NCBI RefSeq assembly: GCF_000801105.2
Contig: NC_079514.1
Coordinates: 5,146,001-5,210,000 of the forward strand
From: Raphanus sativus
Lineage: Eukaryota > Streptophyta > Magnoliopsida > Brassicales > Brassicaceae
Direction: 5' to 3'
Length of the DNA: 64,000 nucleotides
In this document: positions 10,000 to 23,348 of the stretch, in pieces
Numbering within the stretch: the stretch's first letter is position 1
Layout of the letters: every line of letters starts with the position of its first letter
Notes under the pieces: model-generated
What the model was told of the DNA's origin: nothing
What the model saw: only the letters and a program-made list of their open reading frames with translations
The model's database searches: none
Position numbers and translations under genes: made by a program

Positions 10000-10225
10000 G
10001 CTTTCAACTCTTTAAGGACATTACAATTATTTAAAGTTTCTAAAACCAATAGTTTTACCAATCGGACCTTGGCATCCCTAAAATCTCTCAAAATCCTTAA
10101 AATCATTTAGAAGGATGTATTAAATCTGAAATTTGAAGTGATTTGATTTTTAATGAGTTTTTAGATGATTGTAGAAGAATTAGAGAATTTTGTGTGATTT
10201 TTATTAAACACTCTAGAATAAGCGT
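10000..10225. mobile_element. MITE remnant related to 18502-18860
   Basis: Contains GGATGTATTAAATCTGAAAT and TTGAAGTGATTTGATTTTTA, the same terminal sequence as the right end of the element at 18502-18860, and ends near ACACTCTAGAAT. Only about one half is recognisable. The exact limits are uncertain. Confidence 0.4.
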
Positions 10226-10777
10226 AATCTGCATGTTGGTTGTGGTTCTAAGCGTCGCATGGCGTTACATACATGCCGGCTTTGGTGGCGTTGCAAAACT
10301 ATTGGTAAGTATCTGAATCCTCTCCTATGGTCGACTTGAGCTTCATCGACATAGAAGGTTACTAGTTTAGTGGAGATCATCGGGAACCATATATTCCGGA
10401 GACGTCAAGAGAACTCCTGGCATCCGAGACAACGAGAAAAATCTCACTTTCCCGAGAGTCAACGTCGAATGTTGAGAACAGCTATCGATATTAAAGAATT
10501 TCGAAAATACGTTCCGAATTTAGTGGGTGGACGAAACTAAGGATGTAATAGATACACTTCGATACTTTTGTTCAAAACAAGCTTGTAACCGTATCTGATT
10601 CCCGTGGAAGCGAAGAAGTTTTATTTATTTTAAAAAGTAGAAAATACATCAAATATCGAAAGACGAAAAGAAACGATCACACGATTGGTGATAAAGCACA
10701 CCAACTTTATTTGTTACAAATTCAAATATGAAAGTGCTAATGATTTATCTCAAATCAACAGAACACCCATTTATTAG

Positions 10778-10782
<5 letters not shown>

Positions 10783-10811
<29 letters not shown>
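10783..10811. repeat. (TA)n microsatellite
   Basis: About 14 TA units just downstream of the aminotransferase gene. Similar runs occur at about 15380-15402, 16134-16162 and 19920-19947. Confidence 0.8.
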
Positions 10812-10816
<5 letters not shown>

Positions 10817-10874
10817 CTTTAGGCCAAGATACATAGTTAACCCATTCAGTTGATGCGTTGACGTCTTTGAAGAG

Positions 10875-13033
10875 TTAATTTTCATCTGTAGTGGAATGGG
10901 CCGTTTCATAGGGCGGTGTTGAATGGTAATCGCAGAAGCTCTCCAATCTATCAAAGGCATCCTCCAAAGTTGAAGAATCCATGTCGATAGAATGCCTCGC
11001 CCAGCCACTTAGACCAAAAGCAATCCCTAAACCAATCCAAGAGAATATATGTTATGTTACAAATTGTTAGAGTTGATAGGTTTATTGACCTGTGTGGGGC
11101 TCACTATCTCCAAATTCTCATGAATGATATATAGGATGGATTGCAGTAGGTATCGGTCAGACCAATTATGGATAGAACCAGATCAATCATACGAATTTAA
11201 GATCTGATCAATTCCGGTTCGAGTTGAGTGATATGACATGAGCTTAAATGCAATAATAGGTTTCATATATACTTTCGTTCTTAACCTTTAGATGTGGATT
11301 CCTAATAAAATTAGATCGAGTTTATATTGTGTCTTCACTGCTAAGCCATTAAACGTTGATCGTCATCGTAGGTAATTAATTCATGGGAATGTTGGTTAAT
11401 ACCTGGCAAAAGGACAAGGTTTTCTTTAGCAGCAAGCTTTTCACAGAAGTCTAGATCGTTTTTAATGTCTATAAACGCATCTAAATCCAGCTTGGTCTGC
11501 GAGAAGAAATGATTCAAAAACTTACAGAATGGTTTCAAAATAATAAAAAGTTATATAATTAAGTATTAAGGCAACGTGGTAAAAATATAATATACCCATA
11601 TGAAGGTGCATGCTTCAGGTTTCATGAAGCATTTAAGGGTGGCTATATCACTGACTCTAGAATAAGCGTAATCCGCATTATCTTTCAGGATGCGTTGCCT
11701 ATTATCGAAGAATTCTTTAGGAATATGCTTCAAGATGGCAGGAATAGCCGCCTGCATGATAAAATCGACAAATATAAATAAAAGAAAAATTGGTAATAAG
11801 TTGAAAAGTCCATAACATTTTGTTATATCTGGTTCAAAGAAGTACTGTCCAAACTAGCTAGAAAGTCATGTACCTGGATAACAGTTGGTGGTTTAGAAGT
11901 TATCCCAAGAAATTCTTTAGCAGCAGTCACGACCTGTTCATATATAACAAGATTAGGACAATAAAACTAATAAGAATTTTAACTCTTGATATCAAAACAT
12001 ATTAAAGAGGGAGATCGAACAAAATGGACCAGACCCTTTTCCTTTTGAAGACACCATCTAGATCGTGCAGGGCAAGCCAGCCAGTTCGCCATCCGGGGAC
12101 AAGCCATCCCTTCGATATAGATCCAAGTGTCATCACAGGTACAATATCCGAGAATCTCGCCATGGGAACAAAGGGATTACTCCCAAACACGGTCCATCTA
12201 TAAACTTCGTCAGAAACCACCATTATCCTGAGTCTCTTGGCCAGCTCAGCAAGCTAAGATTCATTAATATAGGTACAATCAAAAGACTATAATATAAGAC
12301 CATATGTGAATACTGCTAATTAAACTATATGTAAAATACCTTCTTCAGATGAGCTTCAGAGTAGACGTTCCCATTGGGATTGTGAGGGTTAATTATAAAT
12401 ATTGCAAACGTGTTCTTATCCACTTTCTCTTCGACGCTGTCAAGGTTGATCTCGAAGTTATTTTCGGGCAGGAACTCATATTTGCGGACCTCAAGTTTGC
12501 TGAAGATGCATCGAGCTAAGTCCCATGGCCAGCCCGGGCTCGGAAGAAGGACGTTGGCTTTTGGTTTAGCCAAGATGTCAACCGCAAGCTCAATGGCTTG
12601 TTTGCACCCAACAGTCATAACCACGTCATCTGCTGTCAGTTGCTTCGGAAGATTATCACGGTTTAGGTACTCCGCTACGGCACTGATAAAGGCAAAACGT
12701 TTTTGTTAAACAAAAAAAAAAGTTGTCTAAAAAATGATAAAACGATACTTTTATAGCTCTATCTATGTATATCAGTATATATTACCTTTTGGCCGCCGGA
12801 AGGCCTATACTGGGAGCATAAGCGTTTCCAGTGCCTTTCTCGACGGCTGTAACAACCGCAGTTCGAGCGACTTCTTCAGCCACAGCGGTTTCAGCTACAG
12901 GAGGCAAAATGGACTTCCCTTTAGGATCGCACTTGGCAAAGATTTTAGAGCTGTAAAACCCTAGGTGGTTTTCTGAGGCTTCCCTAGCCGCTTGGCTGCC
13001 GCTGAAGTTCCAGTCATCGGAAATGATTGCCAT
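10875..13033 (-). CDS. CORI3-like aminotransferase / cystine lyase
   Basis: A PLP enzyme of aminotransferase class I, closest to Arabidopsis CORI3/JR2 (At4g23600) and its neighbour At4g23590. CORI3 acts as a cystine lyase and is induced by jasmonate and coronatine. Seven exons: 12786-13033, 12340-12682, 12035-12253, 11874-11933, 11596-11751, 11403-11496 and 10875-11026; the sum of 1272 nt gives 423 aa, matching the family length. Conserved parts are GCKQAIELAVDILAKPKANV, LLPSPGWPWDL, INPHNPNGN, VVSDEVYRW and the PLP-lysine site SISKGW with GWRTGW after it. No disabling lesion was seen. A related but broken copy lies at about 24.8-28.4 kb, so this was a tandem pair as in Arabidopsis. Substrate is inferred from the family. 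Confidence 0.88.
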
Positions 13034-13105
13034 ATTTCTTGCGTCTAGTGTCTTTACTCTGGATTAGATTTTGTTTGTTGTGATTACTCTCATCGCTACG
13101 AGAGA

Positions 13106-13115
13106 GTTTATATAG
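13106..13115 (-). promoter_or_regulatory. TATA box of the CORI3-like gene
   Basis: CTATATAAAC on the minus strand about 75 bp before the start codon. The same box and neighbouring bases are kept before the second, broken copy (28434-28443). Confidence 0.6.
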
Positions 13116-13138
13116 TAAAAGTTTCCACATTTTTCTAT

Positions 13139-13250
13139 AAACTTATAATTAACAAGTTGGCAAAAAACTTGTCATTAACAAACTGACAAAAAATAAAACT
13201 TGTTAATTAACAAGTTGACAAAAAACACTTGTTATTGACAAACAATATTT
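13139..13250. repeat. Short tandem and inverted motif cluster
   Basis: Repeats of AACAAGTTGACAAAAAA and CTTGTTAATTAACAAG occur three to four times in about 110 bp upstream of the aminotransferase promoter. They can pair with each other. Function unknown. Confidence 0.5.
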
Positions 13251-14735
13251 TATTATTACTATAATAAAATATTTGTAAAACGAATATTAACTTACAAGCG
13301 TATAAAGGTTTATCTGTTTCTGTTGATTAACTTATAAACTTGTTTATACACGATCATCATATTTACTCTTATCAGATTTTTAACATTCTTTTGATATAAA
13401 ATATTTACAAACAACTTATATAATAGCAATATAAAATATTTTCGTATCCATTCGGTAGTTTTTCTAAAATATATATATTATGCATGCAAATTCATATGGG
13501 GCAATGTATGAGATGGTTTTACTCGTCTTCAACATATCAACATCATATATTTTTCCGGTTGATTATTATCAGTTGTAAGACCCAACCGTTAAGGTGATAA
13601 AGACATCATTTTGGCGTTAAATCCAACCTTCAAGTCATTTGGACTCGCACACAAGGTGATCGATTAATTAGAAATATATGATCAGTTAGAAGTATATGAT
13701 TATCATATTTATGAATCTCCTTCTTTCGGTGGTTAGATGATCATCATCGTACATAGCCAAGTTTGGTGTCAACACGTGAACAACCAAAGTTGGAAAAAAA
13801 CATATTGGGTTTGTTTTTGCTTTGGTAGGGAAAAAGGGGTTTTTTAGACTCCAACAATTGGCGTCGTGTTTTCTTAGACGAAACAAAATACAAATGCGAA
13901 AATGAAAACCATTTTCCCTGCTTTGGTAATATTTCTAATCAGTATTTTTTTCCAATAAAACCTAAAACTACTTAAACATAAACCAGGTCTTTATAAACAG
14001 CCTTTTAATAATGAAAATGACAGACAGAGAGAAGAAGTCTTCTAATGATTATCTATGATTCCTCTTATCGTAAATGTTTAGTTAGGACTCAGACAAAAAC
14101 TCAAATCAGAAAACTGAACCGAACTTGATCCAAAAAATAATATCGAACTATAATTGATTTATCTGAATGAGCTCAAAATTTTGATATTTAGATAACTGAA
14201 ACCAAACTCAATCCAACCAGAAGTATTTCAGGTTTCCGAATATATCTAAAATAGATTTATATATAAATATATTAATTATCTTAAAATTTGATGTATACTA
14301 AAATATTCAAAATATAAGATACTTTTAAGTTGTCCAAAATATTTGAAAATATATATAAAAGTCAAAATTAAATGTCTAAAATAGCTAAAATATACTCAAA
14401 AACACCAAAAGTATTTAAAATATTTATTGATTTTCTATTCAATATTCAAACCAAACTAATTTACATGTTAAGTTTAAATATTTTGACATATCTTGTTCAA
14501 ATTTATATATAATATATAATTTTATTTATATATTTTTAGAAAATTAAAAGATATAAAAAATTTAAAAAAAATAAAATAATTTAAATAGGTTACTCGGACT
14601 CGAACCAAACCTCAATCAAAATTTAAAGATACTCAAATAAAACTGAAATTTTTTAAACTCAAAAATCAAAAACATGAATTGATCGTAACCGAATCTGAAT
14701 GGGTACCATAACGTTAATCCCTCATTGCATATGTC
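13251..14735. other. AT-rich intergenic DNA
   Basis: No gene seen. Bases about 14090-14720 are built of degenerate AAACCGAAC / AAATATTCAAAATA motifs, a low-complexity type common in Brassicaceae intergenic DNA. A short reverse-strand open stretch at 13686-13886 has no recognisable domain. Confidence 0.6.
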
Positions 14736-15236
14736 CATCATGTTACTTTAGTATTTTATATTTGTTTTATATTCAGTTATAATTATATCCTCATGATTGT
14801 TGCACGACGGTTTTTTAAGTATTTCCTCTTTTAGTCGGCACTTTGGTCTTTCTTTTATTTCTTCATTTGTCAACCTCTTACTAAGCTGTTACTTAAATAC
14901 TTAAAAGTATGACTTTTAACATTTGTTAAAATAAAATTACTAATTATTATTATTTTTTTTTTGACGACTAATTATTGAAATAACAACATATCGCGCGGTG
15001 TTGAATAAGTAATTTAGGAGGAAATTTTTTATTTCTTTTAACAGTTTTACTAATCAATAAAAACTAAATTGTATTTTCTAAAAAGATATTCTAAAATTTT
15101 AGGTAGGAGAAACAATGAACAACGTTTTATCCTTCCGATGTGATATTAGCTAAAAATTCACGCTTTACACCAGAATCATGTCTTTTATTGGTGACCTCCG
15201 AGTTCTTTTTATAAAGTTACACAAAGAAAACTGATT

Positions 15237-16129
15237 TTTAAAAAATAGAGTAAGGAATTACAATTTAATACCTAAACGGATTTTTTAAAATTGATTTTTG
15301 TAAATATGTTATACTCAAATAGACAATAATATTTACTGTATTATTTGTCATTTCAATATTTTTTATAAACTCATTATAATAATATATATATATATATATA
15401 TTAAAAAAAACTAACCCGAAAATGGGCATTAGATAGTACCCAGGGGATAGTACAAACTTCAGACTAACCTGGAGAAATGGAGAGCAATCTATATACATAT
15501 CGGTATGAAAAAAATATAATAAATGATTCTCACTAAACAAATCAAATAGAGGCTGTAGTTTAAATATATAGCAATTTCATATTTTAAATGTATTCTATTT
15601 ATATAAATGCCATAAAATGTATAGAATCTTAATCATGAGATAAAGTTATCATATACTATGTGTACATTACCAAATATATAATCTAATAATAACACAACTG
15701 TATATTAAATGCTGAGATATTGAAGTTTGTTTATGTTATTACAAATTGTGAAAACACTTACGATTATATAATTTTTGTATAAAGATTCCTGTAAACAGTT
15801 TTACATTCTACCTAATTTGCATTCTCTAAAACCTGAAATGAAAACTTTTTGGGTATGGAATAAACACGTTAAACCACTGGAAAAAGAGTTTCTATAATAT
15901 ATATTTTGAATTTTGTATTTGAATTTGAAAATTGATTTTTATCTCTAAATAATATACTTTACTTTTAAATTAAAGCCTGAACTATAATCTTAAAAAATAG
16001 AGTAAGGAATTACAATTTAATACCTAAACGGATTTTTTTAAAATTGATTTTGTAAATATGTTATACTCAAATAGACAATAATATTTACTGTATTATTTGT
16101 CATTTCAATATTTTTTATAAACTCATTCT

Positions 16130-16169
<40 letters not shown>

Positions 16170-16755
16170 AAACTAACCCGAAAATGGGCATTAGATAGTA
16201 CCCAGGGGATAGTACAAACTTCAGACTAACCTGGAGAAATGGAGAGCAATCTATATACATATCGGTATGTAAAAAATATAATAAATGATTCTCACTAAAC
16301 AAATCAAATAGAGGCTGTAGTTTAAATATATAGCAATTTCATATTTTAAATGTATTCTATTTATATAAATGCCATAAAATGTATAGAATCTTAATCATGA
16401 GATAAAGTTATTATATACTATGTGTACATTACCAAATATATAATCTAATAATAACACAACTGTATATTAAATGCTGAGATATTGAAGTTTGTTTATGTTA
16501 TTACAAATTGTGAAAACACTTACGATTATATAATTTTTGTATAAAGATTCCTGTAAACAGTTTTACATTCTACCTAATTTGCATTCTCTAAAACCTGAAA
16601 TGAAAACTTTTTGGATATGGAATAAACACGTTAAACCACTGGAAAAAGAGTTTCTATAATATATATTTTGAATTTTGTATTTGAATTTGAAAATTGATTT
16701 TTATCTCTAAATAATATACTTTACTTTTAAATTAAAGCCTGAACTATAATCTTAA
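15237..16755. repeat. Near-perfect direct tandem duplication (about 755 bp unit)
   Basis: Copy A at 15237-15991 and copy B at 15992-16755 start with AAAATAGAGTAAGGAATTAC and end with TTAAAGCCTGAACTATAATC. They differ mainly in the length of a TA run and a handful of single bases, so this duplication is young. Confidence 0.9.
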
Positions 16756-18501
16756 AAGATGAGTAGTACAACGATTAATAATTACGAGAATAAATGGCAT
16801 ATTAAATGTATATACCCTTAACATTTTGTTTTTCTCTGTGATAATATTTCTACTTGATCTTTTGGTCTTTTGATAATGAGGGTGACGAACAGAGAAAACA
16901 AGTCTTCTAATGATTGTATATGATTTCTCTCAACGTAAATGTTTATTTTTTTATTAATCTGGATTTATTCCATGTCTATAAAAAGAACCCACGATCAATT
17001 TCAAAAGGAAGGTGTAGTTCATCGATAAATTTTTTTCCGGATATTAAAATGAGCTGAAAGCAATTACCCTATTCCTATAAATTTCCAGGATAATTTGAAT
17101 TAGTTTTACATAGTAGATAGATCAAACCTAAAATATATGGAATAATACATTTTTTATTTGTTTATGACTGCATTTTCCACTCTATTTGCACTAGGGCTGA
17201 AATTAGAAGCTCTTCCCCTAGCACTCAACCACAAGATCTCAAAGTCTCAACGTAATGTTACTTCAGTATTTACATTTGTTTTCTATTCAGTCATAATTAA
17301 TTCCCATGATTGAAGAATGATAGCTTTAGTCTTTCTTTTATTTCTTCACTTGTCAAACATCTACTAAATTTACATAAATGTAATTACATTACTGTAAAGA
17401 TTATTTTCAAATTTGAGATCAAGATATATTATAAAATGATCGATTCTTTTATACAAGATCAAAATAACATTTTTGTTAAATCAAATATAAAATCAAACGT
17501 ATCATGTCATTCTGTTGCAGAAAATCATAAATAATGTTGTGGTAATTATTTGTTTTTTCATTAGGAATAAAACTGAGAGTGAAAATAACTGAATGTTGCA
17601 TATGTCCAACATGTTACTTTAGTATTTTATATTTGTTTTGTATCAGTTATAGACTTATAGTTATATCCTTATGATTGTTGAATGACAGTTTTAGTATTTC
17701 TTTTTTAGTCGGCACTCTGGTCTTTCTTTTATTTCTTCATTTGTCAACCTCTTACGTACTAAACTGTTACCAAAATACCTAAAACTATGACTTTAACATT
17801 TGTTAAAATAAAATGACTAATATAATGAAATGACAACAGATAGTACGGTGTTGAATAAGCAATTTAGGAGGAAATAATTAATTTCTTTTAACAGTTGTAT
17901 TAATCAATAAAATTAAATGATCTTTTCGAAAAAAAACATTTAAAAAATTTATGAGGGAGAAACAATGAAGAGCGTTTTAATTCTTCCATTGTGAAATTAG
18001 CTTTAAAAAAAAAGTAAAAAAGTCACGCTTTACACCAGAATCATGTCTTTTATTGGCGACCTCCAAATTCTTTTTATAAATTTACATAAAGAAAACTGAT
18101 TTTGCAAAAATAGAGTAAAGAATTACAATTTAATACCCAAACTGATTTTTCAAAATGGATTCTTTTTAATATGATATACTCAAAAGGACAATATATATTT
18201 ATTGTATTATTTATCCTTTCAATATTTTTTATAAACTAAACTTTTAAAAATAAATATGCAAGACTAACTCGAAAATTGACATCAGAACTGTACAAACTTT
18301 CGACTAACAAGAGAAACGGAGAGCAAACCTAGGTTGCATGTACTTAGGTAAACTAAACTATCTTAGTTCCATATACCAATCCACATTTGTAACAGTATAA
18401 AAATTATAATAAATGATTCTCACCAAACTATCCAAGTAGAGCCCGTAATTTACATATATAGCAAATTTCATATATTAAATGTTTTCTATTTATATAGAAT
18501 A

Positions 18502-18860
18502 GAGGATGTATTCAAGTAAAAGTTTGAAGTGACTTGTATTAAAATGACAAATCCACTGTTATTCAAACGTGAATATAAAAAAAAACTTTAAAATCCAGTG
18601 TTATTGAACTTGATATTTTATAAACCACTCTGAAATCTACTGTTATTGAACAAAATTTAAGTTAGAAATTTTAGAATGTTTTGTTTCTAGAATGTTTGAA
18701 GGGAGTTCCTAGTTATAAAAATAAAAATACAAATCCCACTATTTTAGATGAGATTCTAGAGTGTTTTAACAAAAATCACATCAAATTTTTATTTCTCCTC
18801 TAATCATTTAAAAACTCATTAAAAATCAAATCACTTCAAATTTCAGATTCAATACACCTC
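18502..18860. mobile_element. TIR MITE inside the third repeat copy
   Basis: Ends are GAGGATGTATTCAAGT and, reversed, GAGGTGTATTGAATCTG, followed inside by TTGAAGTGA on both sides. It interrupts the diverged third copy of the repeat, where copies A and B lack it. The target duplication is not clear. A relative lies at 10.0-10.2 kb. Confidence 0.6.
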
Positions 18861-19916
18861 CTTAGTCATGACTTAAAATTATCATATATTACGTGTACAT
18901 TACAAAATATCTAATTGCTTAATTACACAATCATATATTAAATGCTGAGGTATTAAAAGCTGTCTATGCTATTACAAATTATGAAAACATTAACAATTGT
19001 ATAACCAATAATTATATTTATTTTATGAAGATTCTTGTAAACATTTGTTCCAATGTTCTATCTAATTTGCATTCTCTAAAATCTTAAATCAAAACTTAAT
19101 TTTTGGGTGTAGAATAAACTCCTCAAACCACTGGATTAAAGAAGTTTTCACAATATATATTTTGAATTTTGTATTTGAATCGGAAAGATTGATGTTTTTC
19201 TTTTATTAATATACTTTGATTTTAAAGACTAAGTTTATAATCTTAAAATGTGAATGGTACAACGATTAATGGTTACAAGATTAAATGGCATATTAAATGG
19301 CATATACCTTTTCCCCATTTTATTAACATTTTGGTTTTTCTTTAATAATATTTCTACTCGGTCTTTTGGTCTTTTGATAATAACGATGTCAAACATAGAG
19401 AACAAGTCTTCTAATGATTATGATTTCTCTTTCTAGTTGTTCAAAAAAAAAAAAAGATTTCTCTCAACGTAAATTTTACTTCACTATTTATATTTGTTTT
19501 GTATTCAGCCATAATATATTCTCACGATTGAAGAATAATAGTTTTAGTCTTTCTTTTATTTCTTCATTAGTCAACCATCTACTAAACTTACATAAATGTA
19601 ATTCTATTAACTTAAATAAAATTAAAATTATTTTCAAATTTGAGATCACGATATAAAATGATTGATTATTTTATACAAAATCAAACATAAATAAGACATA
19701 TCATGTAATTCTATTACCAAAAATCATAAATAATTTGTAATAATCATTTGTTTTTATTAGTGAATAAAACTGAGAGTGAAAATAAAGATCCAATGAACAA
19801 AATTTATCGGAAATCCATATTTATGCAGATACCTATATGGGAATAAGAAACTGTTTTTTGGAAAATTACAGAACATCAAAGAACAAAATAAATAAATATA
19901 GTGACAAAAAGCAATC

Positions 19917-19950
<34 letters not shown>

Positions 19951-20331
19951 AAACACACAATTTAAACAAACCATAGAAAAATTGACAATGCAAAAAAAAA
20001 AATCTCTCTTTGACACCATCAAAAACTTTAAAAACTCTATAGATATTATTTGAAATTTCAAAGCAAATTTTCAAAAAACATAATTAAATAAAAATCATAT
20101 ATATACACCAACTAGATTCAAAATTTATAATATTTATAATTACAAAATATTTTGTAAAGGAGAAAAATAGATTTTCTTATTCCAAATTTACAGTAAATAT
20201 AACTACATAAAATTTATATAAAACTAAATACACTAAAACAAAATAATTAACACAATAGTATAAAAACAAATATACAAAATCAAAATAGACGATCCGAGCA
20301 CGGAAAATGACCTAGTATTTATAATGAAGCT

Positions 20332-21900
20332 AGGTGTTTGCCTGCGATTTCACGGATTATAATATTATACAAAAAGTATATATGTTATGTTTATAATGTT
20401 ATAATTTGAATAATAATAAGAAAAATTAAAATTTTAAGATTTAATAGTTTGATAATCAAAAATTTCAGTATTTAGTGTTTAGAAGAGCTATGAAATTTAA
20501 GATAGTTCAACAACATAAATATAAATCACTAAAAAATATTCTTCAATGCAAGCATTACAATTGATTCAAGTAATTGGTTTAAAATTGCCTTTTAGTTTAT
20601 TTGAACACATAAAAACGAAAACACTTTAACCATATAAAGGTATTCTTGTCGTTCCAAGAAGATTGTTAGAGGCTTCTATAGCTCTCGCATCTTCGTTGGT
20701 GATTTGTTTTATTTATGTTTTTTTCATTTGTTTGATTATTTTCAATTTATTTTAAACTTTACAAAAACAAAATAATTGTTTTATGTGTTTCTTTCAAAAG
20801 ATTTGGCAAAAATGGTTTCGGATATGACTAAAAACTCAATATTATTTTTTATAAGAACTATGTATTAAACAGTATTTAAATCTAAAGTTCTCAAATAATT
20901 GATTGTCAAAAACTAATTTTATTATATCGCTGAAAAATAAATAAAAATCTAAAATATCAACTATCAAAATTGTAAAATTGATAATCAAAAATTTTCGTAT
21001 CTATTTTTAGAAGAGCTGTGAAATTTAAGATAGTTCAACAACATAAATATAAGTCACTAAAAATATTTTTCTTGGATGCAAGTATTATTACAATTGATTC
21101 AAGTAATTTATTGTCAATTGAATTTTAGTTTATTTTAACACATGAAAAACAAAAACACTTTAGCCATAAAAAAATATATTTTGTGTAATTCCAAGAAAAT
21201 GGTTAGATGCTTCTATAGCTCTGGCATCTTCTTTGATGATTTTATTTATTTATGTTTTTCCATTCGTTTGATTGTTTTCAATTTATTCTAAATTTAATGA
21301 AAAAATAATTTTTATGTGTTTCTTTCAAAAGATATGTCCAAAAAGTTTGGATATGACTAAAAACTCAGTTTTATTTTTCTATATGAGTTAGGTATTTAAA
21401 CAGTATTCTAAAATCACTTAAATAGTGTATATGTAACAAAAATCACTTAAATAATTTATATTTTAATATATAAATAAATAGTGTGTTATAATTTATATGG
21501 TTTAAATGACTTACTTTTCTAACCATAATAACCATAAGTCACTTAAATTACTTCTATTTTAATAGATAATAAGTTTGAAATAATTCTATATGACTTACAA
21601 ATCATTATAAATATGTATTTATACAATTATAGTTAGATCTAGAAGCATTTACCATTTTGCATCTGAACAAGAGGTGCACAAGATTTATATAAATAGATTT
21701 GTTAAAAGTCTCATAAATGATTTAGAAACTCTAATAAAATGATTTTGAAGGCCAGAATTTAAAAAAAATGTTTTTAAATAATTTCAAAATCCTTATAAAT
21801 GATTTATAAATCTCGTGTGGGTGTCGAATAAGAAATTTATGAGGAAAATGAAAAAAATATCATCCTTTAAACAGTTGTATTAATAAATTAAAAAATATTA
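20332..21900 (-). mobile_element. Possible degenerate Helitron end and internal region
   Basis: CTAGGTGTTTGCCTGCG (from about 20332) read in reverse gives a Helitron-like 3' end: an imperfect CCGTG/CGCAGG stem followed by CACCTAG. The expected host T after CTAG is not present. About 20450-20860 is repeated directly, with divergence, at 20980-21390 (AAGATAGTTCAACAACATAA, GCTTCTATAGCTCT, GTGTTTCTTTCAAAAGAT). No Rep/Hel coding seen; the 5' end was not found. Confidence 0.35.
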
Positions 21901-21953
21901 TCCTCCCTCCATTTTATAATATAATATGTTTTACTTAAAATCACAAATATTAA

Positions 21954-22208
21954 ATCTACCAATGAAGGCCTGAGCAGATGGAATATCAAGACATTGCTGC
22001 CATAATAGCATTGTAAAGACCACCAGGTGGATCAGAGTCCTCCGCTGTCTCTGTTTCTTCTCTATATATTGTTTTCCCATTTAACAGTAGAGCATTCTTA
22101 TGCTCAGAGCTCATTCCATTGTTCTTATTTCTTGTGATCCCCTAGTTTAGGATCATGAGATTGTACAACTTTTTGTTGTTATAAAGTTAACATTTCAGCA
22201 AAAAAAAA
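21954..22208 (+). mobile_element. Short poly(A) retroposed insertion with 11-bp target duplication
   Basis: A 255-bp insertion ending in a run of nine A, bracketed by ACAAATATTAA at 21943-21953 and 22209-22219. This is the structure left by target-primed reverse transcription, as in 5'-truncated LINEs. The body reads like a LINE 3' end or 3' UTR, but I cannot assign a family. Confidence 0.7.
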
Positions 22209-22219
22209 ACAAATATTAA

Positions 22220-23340
22220 GAAATTTATTTTTTAGAAAATAAATTATTAATAATATAAATGTGTTAGATTATAAACAGAAAACAATATATTAGAAATCTA
22301 ACTATAGTTAAATATAAGTATGGATTAAAACTCAGTGAAAAAAGATAATCAAAATATTCTCAATAAATATGCACAATTTATTTAATTTTAGTATTAAATA
22401 TTATTTTTACAATTACTATGTTTTCAAAATACCAATCATGCTAGTACATATTTGTTTAAAAAAAATTATGTACTTTATCACTTAATCTTTAACATTTTAT
22501 ATTTCCTTTACAGTATTAAGTATTAATTCATCTTTTTAATTGTCCTAAGAAAATATTATATTCTTAACACATATTAGTGAAGCCTAATAGGTACATTAAT
22601 CAAATATTTGTATATATGTGAGAATACAGATTTAAGAATACATTTTAAACTTCATAAGTTATTATTAGATAAAATATTAAATTTCATAATTTCATAAATT
22701 TATTAGATCTGTGGTTTTGGCCAACTCTGTGATTTAAAAAATATTAGAAAGTTCTTATGTAAATGGTCCTACTAAAATTATAAATCAATAACTATTATAT
22801 ATAACTCATACAACTTTTACATTACAAAAAATATATTTTATTGTTTATTTTTATTCAAAGTGAAATTCATTTATACCTTTTATTTTTATATTAATATTTT
22901 ATTTCATTTATTAAATTTATATCTAAAACCACATATATATAGTGTAAATACATACTTCGATATATAAATTAACTACAAATATTCTAACTAAATAGATGCA
23001 TGAATTGTATTAGTGTTTCCTTTTTTTATTGATTTGGTTTTAGTTTTCCAAATATTCTTATTATGTTTATTTGATTTTGTGGACTGTTTTATATTTTATT
23101 TTGGAAGTTTTTTGATAAGAAAAAGATTTATATTAATTTTAGAATATAGTGACTGAATTACTTGACTGAAATTCCGTTTTTTTTTATGAAAGGATAGAAA
23201 ATTAATTTATATTTTTTATCACTCCTTCCGCAATTTCTTGTTAAACATGCGATAACTTTTAATTTATAAACTTTTCTAGGTTCGTTACAGGTAAGACAAA
23301 ATTTCAAATGAATCTTCTTTTTTTTTAAACACTGATTTTA
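22220..23340. other. AT-rich intergenic DNA
   Basis: Very AT-rich, no open frame with a recognisable domain and no clear terminal repeats. Confidence 0.6.
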
Positions 23341-23348
23341 TAACTTGA

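Larger units (their letters stand above)
14736..19790. repeat. Degenerate triplicated noncoding segment
   Basis: Bases about 14740-15240 (CATGTTACTTTAGTATTTTA, then TAGTCGGCACTTTGGTCTTT) recur at about 17596-18100. Bases about 15237-15991 are repeated almost exactly at 15992-16755 and again, more diverged, at about 18105-19245. Bases about 17260-17580 recur at 19475-19790. The units therefore form a nested tandem series. I found no coding sequence in it. Confidence 0.8.

Noticed and set aside
15265..20074. Several open frames with poly-Ile/Tyr runs
   Set aside because: They come from TA microsatellites and AT-rich repeats.
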